Origin: Rhodoferax_B sp049316285
GTDB lineage: Bacteria; Pseudomonadota; Gammaproteobacteria; Burkholderiales; Burkholderiaceae_C
Direction of reading: 5' to 3'
Assembly (NCBI RefSeq): GCF_049316285.1
Contig: NZ_JBMOXA010000002.1
Coordinates: 186,001-250,000 of the forward strand
Length of the DNA: 64,000 bases
Shown one piece after another: positions 59,697-64,000 of the stretch. The notes under the pieces are model-generated. The model was not told where the DNA came from and did no database searches. It worked only from the letters and a program-made list of their open reading frames with translations. A program made the translations under genes and the position numbers. Every line of letters starts with the position of its first letter. Position 1 is the first letter of the stretch.

Positions 59697-60716
59697 TTGA
59701 TTATATCGACGGACCCTCTTGACGAAGACGCTACCGAAACGGCCGACACCGATACCGTTGGTGAGGGCCTGGATGCAGCGGAGGTTCGTCCCATCGCCAT
59801 AGGCGCAGCATTGCACGGGCAGCGCCTGGATCGCGCCCTGGTGGAGCTGATCCCCGAGTTTTCGCGCAGTTACCTGCAGCAATTGATTGAAGCCGGCGCA
59901 GTGCAATTGCAGGGCGCGACCCTGACCAAGGCCTCGCACAAGGTGCGCGCGGGCGACGCCGGGCAGATTCTGCTGCGTCCCACGCAGCAAAGCCAGGCCT
60001 TCAAGCCGGAAAACATTCCCTTGGACGTGGTGTTTGAGGATACACATCTGCTGGTGGTCAACAAACCGGCGGGTCTGGTGGTGCACCCCGCTCCGGGCAA
60101 CTGGAGCGGAACCTTGCTCAATGCCCTGCTAGGGCGCGACCCCACGGTCTCTACGGTGCCCCGGGCCGGCATCGTGCACCGGCTGGATAAGGACACCAGC
60201 GGCCTGACGGTTGTGGCCAAGACGCGGGCCACCATGGATGCGCTGGTGGCCTTGATTGCCGCACGCAACGTGAGCCGCCAGTATTTGGCTTTGGCGCACA
60301 AGCCCTGGCAGGGGGCGGCTGCGCGCCGAGTGGAATTTGCGATTGGCCGCGATCCGCGCAACCGTTTGCGCATGGCAACGGTGGATCTGGGCTCTCAGGC
60401 GGGCAAGCCGGCACGCACTGATTTCACATTGCTGCAGAACGCTGAAAAGGGCTGCTGGGTGCATTGCGCCCTGCACACCGGGCGAACCCATCAAATACGC
60501 GTGCACATGGCGGCCATTGGCCACCCCTTGGTGGGCGATGCCTTGTATGGCGGCGCCCCGGCCGCAGGGCTGGCGCGGCAGGCGCTGCATGCGACGCGGC
60601 TGTCGTTTGTGCACCCCATGACCGGTGAGGCGCTGAGCTTCAATGCGCCACCCCCGGCCGACATCCTGGCTGCGCTGGAGGCCTGGGGTGTCCGATCCAG
60701 CTACAATGCGGGCTGA
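59697..60716 (+). CDS. rluD: 23S rRNA pseudouridine synthase RluD
   Basis: A pseudouridine synthase of the RluA family with an N-terminal S4 domain (RLDRALVELIPEFSRSYLQQLIEAGAV), the catalytic GIVHRLDKDTSGLTVVAK with Asp, and the C-terminal HTGRTHQIRVHMA. The bamD-rluD pairing is conserved in many proteobacteria. There is no ATG between the bamD start and the S4 domain; candidates are TTG 59697 (339 aa, chosen) and TTG 59682. The frame continues upstream antisense to bamD, which I do not think is translated. Confidence 0.88.
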   Translation: MIISTDPLDEDATETADTDTVGEGLDAAEVRPIAIGAALHGQRLDRALVELIPEFSRSYLQQLIEAGAVQLQGATLTKASHKVRAGDAGQILLRPTQQSQAFKPENIPLDVVFEDTHLLVVNKPAGLVVHPAPGNWSGTLLNALLGRDPTVSTVPRAGIVHRLDKDTSGLTVVAKTRATMDALVALIAARNVSRQYLALAHKPWQGAAARRVEFAIGRDPRNRLRMATVDLGSQAGKPARTDFTLLQNAEKGCWVHCALHTGRTHQIRVHMAAIGHPLVGDALYGGAPAAGLARQALHATRLSFVHPMTGEALSFNAPPPADILAALEAWGVRSSYNAG

Positions 60717-60856
60717 TACCCATGGCGGCTACGCGGTGCCTGGCCTCCGACTGGTTGTCACCCCGGTTGCATTGAGGGCCTATGGCCCGCCGGCGCAACG
60801 CAATCCACGCTTCCGAATTTTGCACACTGTGTGCGCGTTCCCAAAATAGCTACACC

Positions 60857-61597
60857 ATGAATACGGCAGAGGCCAAGCGTGTCCTCGAAGCTGCGCTGAT
60901 TTGTTCTCCGCAGCCGTTACCCGTTCGCGAAATGCGGGTTTTGTTTCAAGATGAGTTGGGCAGCGACACCGTTAAGGCCTTGTTGCTGGAGCTGCAAAAC
61001 GACTGGGCGCTGAGAGGCGTGGAATTGGTGAGTGTGGCTTCGGGCTGGCGCTTCCAAAGCCGCCCGGAAATGCGCGAATACCTGGACCGTCTGCACCCGG
61101 AAAAACCGCCGCGTTATAGCCGTGCGACGCTGGAGACCCTGGCGATCATTGCTTATCGGCAGCCTGTCACGCGCGGCGATATGGAAGAAATTCGCGGCGT
61201 GACGATCAGCTCGCTGATCATCAAATCGCTGGAAGACCGAGGCTGGATCGAGGTGATTGGCCACCGCGAAACCGTAGGCCGGCCTTCGCTGTTTGCGACA
61301 ACGCGGCAGTTTCTGGATGACCTGGGTCTGGCGTCGCTCGACCAGTTGCCGGTGTCCGATGACCCGGTGCAGCGTGAGATGCTGCTGGCCAGCCTGGGGC
61401 ACGCGGAGGATCCGCAGGCCGATTTGCCCATTGATGTGGAGCCGCCGAGCGTGGCCGGGGCCGAGTTGGTGGATGTGGTGATGGAAGATGGACCAAAGCC
61501 GCAGGAGATGGGGGCAGATGCAGCGCAGGCTGCAGCGTCCGATTCTCCAGAAGAAGTCGTACGGGAGGAAACTCCCCCTGAAGAAGATAAATTATGA
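60857..61597 (+). CDS. scpB: Segregation and condensation protein ScpB
   Basis: A 246-residue winged-helix partner of ScpA-SMC in chromosome segregation. MNTAEAKRVLEAALICSPQPL starts the first winged helix; the second contains RATLETLAIIAYRQPVTRGDMEEIRGV and GHRETVGRPSLFATT, both typical. The C-terminal 60 residues are acidic and disordered. ATG 60857 chosen on the family start. ATGA overlap with rluB downstream, a common scpB-rluB pairing. Confidence 0.93.
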   Translation: MNTAEAKRVLEAALICSPQPLPVREMRVLFQDELGSDTVKALLLELQNDWALRGVELVSVASGWRFQSRPEMREYLDRLHPEKPPRYSRATLETLAIIAYRQPVTRGDMEEIRGVTISSLIIKSLEDRGWIEVIGHRETVGRPSLFATTRQFLDDLGLASLDQLPVSDDPVQREMLLASLGHAEDPQADLPIDVEPPSVAGAELVDVVMEDGPKPQEMGADAAQAAASDSPEEVVREETPPEEDKL

Positions 61598-63024
61598 ATG
61601 ACACGACCCCTGGCGAAACGCCATCTGTGCCGCCTGAAGGCCAGCCTGAAATTTTGAGCCAAGCCGCGTCGGCGGCAGTGGCGCCTGTCGAGGGCGTCGA
61701 AGCCGCCAAGCCGGCGCGACGTGATGCTTCCGGCAACCGTTTTGAGGATGTGATCTCTGGTCAGTTCGATGCGGACGAGGAAAGCCCCGAGGCGGTTGCG
61801 CCACCCAAGCGGGTGCTGGCGCCACAGGTGGAGTCGCCCAAGCTGCACAAGGTGTTGGCCCAGGCGGGCCTGGGTTCTCGGCTGGAGATGGAGCAACTCA
61901 TCACCGAAGGACGTATTTCGGTGAACAACGAGCCGGCCCACATCGGTCAGCGCGTGCAATTCGGCGACCAGGTGAAGATCAACGGCAAGGCGATTCGGGT
62001 GCGCATCGATCCGCCGCCGCCGCGTGTCATCGCTTATCACAAGCCTGCTGGTGAAGTGGTGAGCCACGACGATCCGCAGAACCGGCCCACCGTTTTCCGC
62101 AAATTGCCCAAGTTGCACCAGGGCAAGTGGCAGTCGGTCGGTCGTCTGGACTTGAATACCGAAGGTTTGTTGTTGTTCACCAGCTCGGGTGAACTCGCCA
62201 ACAACCTGATGCACCCGCGTTTTGGCCTGGAGCGTGAATACGCTGTGCGTGTGCTGGGGGCACTCAGCAAGGATGAAAAACAACGCTTGCTGGACGGCGT
62301 GCAGCTCGAAGACGGCATGGCCCAGTTCGGCAGCATAGAAGACGGTGGCGGCGAAGGCTCCAACTGCTGGTACCGCGTCACCATTTCCGAAGGCCGCAAC
62401 CGCGAAGTGCGCCGCATGATGGAGGCCGTGGGCCATGCTGTCAGCCGTCTGATCCGCATCCGCTACGGCGCCATGTTGCTTCCGCGAGGCTTGAAACGCG
62501 GCGCCTGGATGGAATTGGACGAGCGTGACATCCAGGCTTTGCAAAAAGCCGTGGGTGTGGGCCAGCGTGCCGCTGCGGCTGCGCGCGGCGATGAAAATCC
62601 TGCTGCTGGCCGCGGTCCTCGTGGCCAGGGTGGCGGCAATGGAGGCGCTGAGCGTGCGCCCGATGGCCGTGCGCCAGCGCGCAAGCGCCCGCGTGGTGGC
62701 CGTGGCTCAGGCCCCGGCCCATCGCGGCCAAACGGTCCTGCGCAGCCGAATCCATTGGTCACCAGTGGCTTGGGCGGGCGTGGTGATGGCCAGCGCCGCA
62801 AGAGTGGCCAGGGTGGTCGGCAGGCTGATCGTCAGGGTGGCGCTGCGAGCGGCGGTGGCGGCCAGCCCGATCCCATGAAGACGGCCTTTGGCTACATCGG
62901 TGCCGACAGCTTCACGCGGCAGCGCCAAGGTGGCCCGGGTGGTCGACGTGGCTCGGGTGGCGGTGGCTCCGGTGGTGGCGGCGGCCCCCGTCGAGGCGGT
63001 GGCGGCGGTAACCGCGGTCGTTAA
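61594..63024 (+). CDS. rluB: 23S rRNA pseudouridine synthase RluB with Gly/Arg-rich tail
   Basis: A 476-residue RluB/RsuA-family enzyme modifying U2605 of 23S rRNA. An acidic disordered N-terminus (about 1-80), S4 domain KLHKVLAQAGLGSRLEMEQL, catalytic SVGRLDLNTEGLLLFT with Asp, and EGRNREVRRMMEAVGH. Residues about 325-476 are a long low-complexity tail of Gly, Arg, Gln and Pro ending in GGGGPRRGGGGGNRGR. Such tails bind RNA non-specifically in other proteins. ATGA overlap with scpB. Confidence 0.93.
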   Translation: MNDTTPGETPSVPPEGQPEILSQAASAAVAPVEGVEAAKPARRDASGNRFEDVISGQFDADEESPEAVAPPKRVLAPQVESPKLHKVLAQAGLGSRLEMEQLITEGRISVNNEPAHIGQRVQFGDQVKINGKAIRVRIDPPPPRVIAYHKPAGEVVSHDDPQNRPTVFRKLPKLHQGKWQSVGRLDLNTEGLLLFTSSGELANNLMHPRFGLEREYAVRVLGALSKDEKQRLLDGVQLEDGMAQFGSIEDGGGEGSNCWYRVTISEGRNREVRRMMEAVGHAVSRLIRIRYGAMLLPRGLKRGAWMELDERDIQALQKAVGVGQRAAAAARGDENPAAGRGPRGQGGGNGGAERAPDGRAPARKRPRGGRGSGPGPSRPNGPAQPNPLVTSGLGGRGDGQRRKSGQGGRQADRQGGAASGGGGQPDPMKTAFGYIGADSFTRQRQGGPGGRRGSGGGGSGGGGGPRRGGGGGNRGR

Positions 63025-63204
63025 ACCCTAGGCGGTGTAAGGCCGCCAAAGGCCTGGCCCAACTTGGGCAAACCAGCGGCTTTCCCCTATTGCGTTGGTG
63101 TTTCTCATGTGCATTGCCACAGTGGTGTAGCCTTGTCCGGTTAAACTACTGGGCTTTGCTGTATTGGCAAAAATTCAATAAAACTCTAGCTCAGGATTAA
63201 AACC

Positions 63205-63630
63205 ATGGCCATCGAACGTACCCTCTCCATCATCAAGCCCGACGCAGTTGCCAAGAACGTGATTGGCCAAATCTATGCACGCTTTGAAGCTGCTGGCCTG
63301 AAGGTCGTGGCTGCTCGCATGGCCCACCTGTCGCGCGGCGAAGCCGAAGCTTTCTACGCTGTGCACAAAGAGCGTCCTTTCTTCAAGGATCTGGTGGACT
63401 TCATGGTCTCCGGCCCGGTGATGATCCAGGCCCTGGAAGGCGAAAACGCCATCCTGAAGAACCGTGACCTGATGGGCGCCACCGATCCCAAGAAGGCAGC
63501 CGCCGGCACCATCCGCGCTGACTTCGCTGACAGCATCGACGCCAACGCCGTGCACGGCTCTGACGCCGCCGAAACCGCCGCACAAGAAATCGCTTTCTTC
63601 TTCGCCGGTTTGAACGTTTTCTCGCGTTAA
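63205..63630 (+). CDS. ndk: Nucleoside diphosphate kinase
   Basis: A 141-residue kinase that balances nucleoside triphosphate pools through a phosphohistidine intermediate. AIERTLSIIKPDAVAKN at the start, MGATDPKKAAAGTIRADF, and the active-site His in NAVHGSDAAETA. AGGA precedes the ATG. Typical length. ndk followed by rlmN is a widely conserved order. Confidence 0.97.
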   Translation: MAIERTLSIIKPDAVAKNVIGQIYARFEAAGLKVVAARMAHLSRGEAEAFYAVHKERPFFKDLVDFMVSGPVMIQALEGENAILKNRDLMGATDPKKAAAGTIRADFADSIDANAVHGSDAAETAAQEIAFFFAGLNVFSR

Positions 63631-63657
63631 TACCAGGCCTTATCGCCTGCGTATGCC

Positions 63658-64000
63658 ATGACGGCCAACCTGCTCGACCTCGATCTCGAAGGATTGGCCG
63701 CACTTTGTGAGCGGCTGGGGGAGAAGCGTTTCCGCGCCACCCAGTTGTTCCGTTGGATCCACCAGCGCGGTGCGTCCGACTTTGACCAGATGAGTGATCT
63801 GGCCAAAAGTTTTCGCGGCAAGCTCGGCACCAGTGCGCGTATCGAGGGTTTGCCCGTCGTCAGCCGGCATGAGTCGACTGATGGCACCATCAAATGGTTG
63901 TTCGATGTGGGTGATGGCAACGCCGTTGAAACGGTGTTTATTCCCGAAGACGACCGCGGAACACTTTGTATTTCGTCGCAGGCTGGTTGTGCCGTGGGTT
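63658..64000 (+). CDS. rlmN: 23S rRNA/tRNA adenine C2-methyltransferase RlmN, 3' end outside window
   Basis: The first 114 residues of the radical SAM enzyme that methylates A2503 of 23S rRNA. MTANLLDLDLEGLAALCERLGEKRFRA-type start, QLFRWIHQRG, ETVFIPEDDRGTLCISSQAGCAVG; the last Cys seen is the first ligand of the CxxxCxxC cluster, which continues beyond the window. ATG 63658 chosen because the earlier ATG at 63653 runs into a stop. 27 bp after ndk. Confidence 0.92.
   Translation, partial: MTANLLDLDLEGLAALCERLGEKRFRATQLFRWIHQRGASDFDQMSDLAKSFRGKLGTSARIEGLPVVSRHESTDGTIKWLFDVGDGNAVETVFIPEDDRGTLCISSQAGCAVG

Overview
The window is one continuous stretch of a GC-rich chromosome from a betaproteobacterium, most likely family Comamonadaceae (a Rhodoferax, Polaromonas or Acidovorax relative). 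This rests on the combination of a sucA-sucB-lpdA block followed by zapE, two Bug-family periplasmic binding proteins, an intracellular PHB depolymerase next to a stand-alone RnfB-like ferredoxin, an iscR-iscSUA-hscBA-fdx operon, and the codon usage. The genus is inference. I see no insertion sequence, prophage, CRISPR array or defence island. Most of the window is housekeeping or central metabolism, with accessory metabolism at about 25.3-36.3 kb and signalling at 36.3-41.7 kb.

Layout. 0-5 kb: a Fur-boxed imelysin/di-heme oxidoreductase operon (cut by the window start), a DHH phosphoesterase and an FMN L-lactate dehydrogenase, all on the minus strand. 5.4-13.2 kb: the 2-oxoglutarate dehydrogenase genes sucA, sucB and lpdA, then zapE and a coiled-coil exported protein. 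13.2-16.4 kb: an M14 carboxypeptidase lipoprotein and dusA. 16.4-25.3 kb: a complete propionyl-CoA to succinyl-CoA route (pccA, pccB, epimerase, methylmalonyl-CoA mutase, MeaB) with an embedded GNAT acetyltransferase, next to a divergent GntR regulator whose likely palindromic operator lies over the mutase promoter.

25.3-30.4 kb: a GntR regulator with a racemase-like protein lacking the usual catalytic cysteines, divergent from a polar amino-acid type ABC transporter and a PuuE-like deacetylase. Three AAATTGCATRC sites lie between them. 30.4-36.3 kb: a minus-strand operon (2-hydroxyacid dehydrogenase, Bug protein, FAH hydrolase, SDR, second Bug protein) divergent from an unusual HTH-citrate synthase fusion, probably its regulator. 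36.3-41.7 kb: a hybrid histidine kinase paired with a small SUOX-fold periplasmic protein, next to a chemoreceptor whose only recognisable sensor is a cytoplasmic C-terminal Cache-like domain.

41.7-45.5 kb: RnfB-like ferredoxin, PHB depolymerase with a histone H1-like tail, and an aromatic aminotransferase. 45.7-54.7 kb: LexA-boxed uvrB, the isc operon, dnaQ and a tRNA-Val(CAC). 54.8-64 kb: GNAT, PP2C phosphatase, YdcH-like protein, DinG-family helicase, bamD and rluD divergent with almost no spacer, scpB, rluB, ndk and the start of rlmN.

Fine structure of interest: two copies of an intergenic repeat whose hairpin arms covary (9.7 and 22.5 kb), a leader hairpin in the Fur-controlled operon, tandem hairpins between sucA and sucB, an internal terminator between iscA and hscB, and a tRNA -10 box overlapping the dnaQ stop codon. 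Everything here was read by eye; no alignment or database search was possible.
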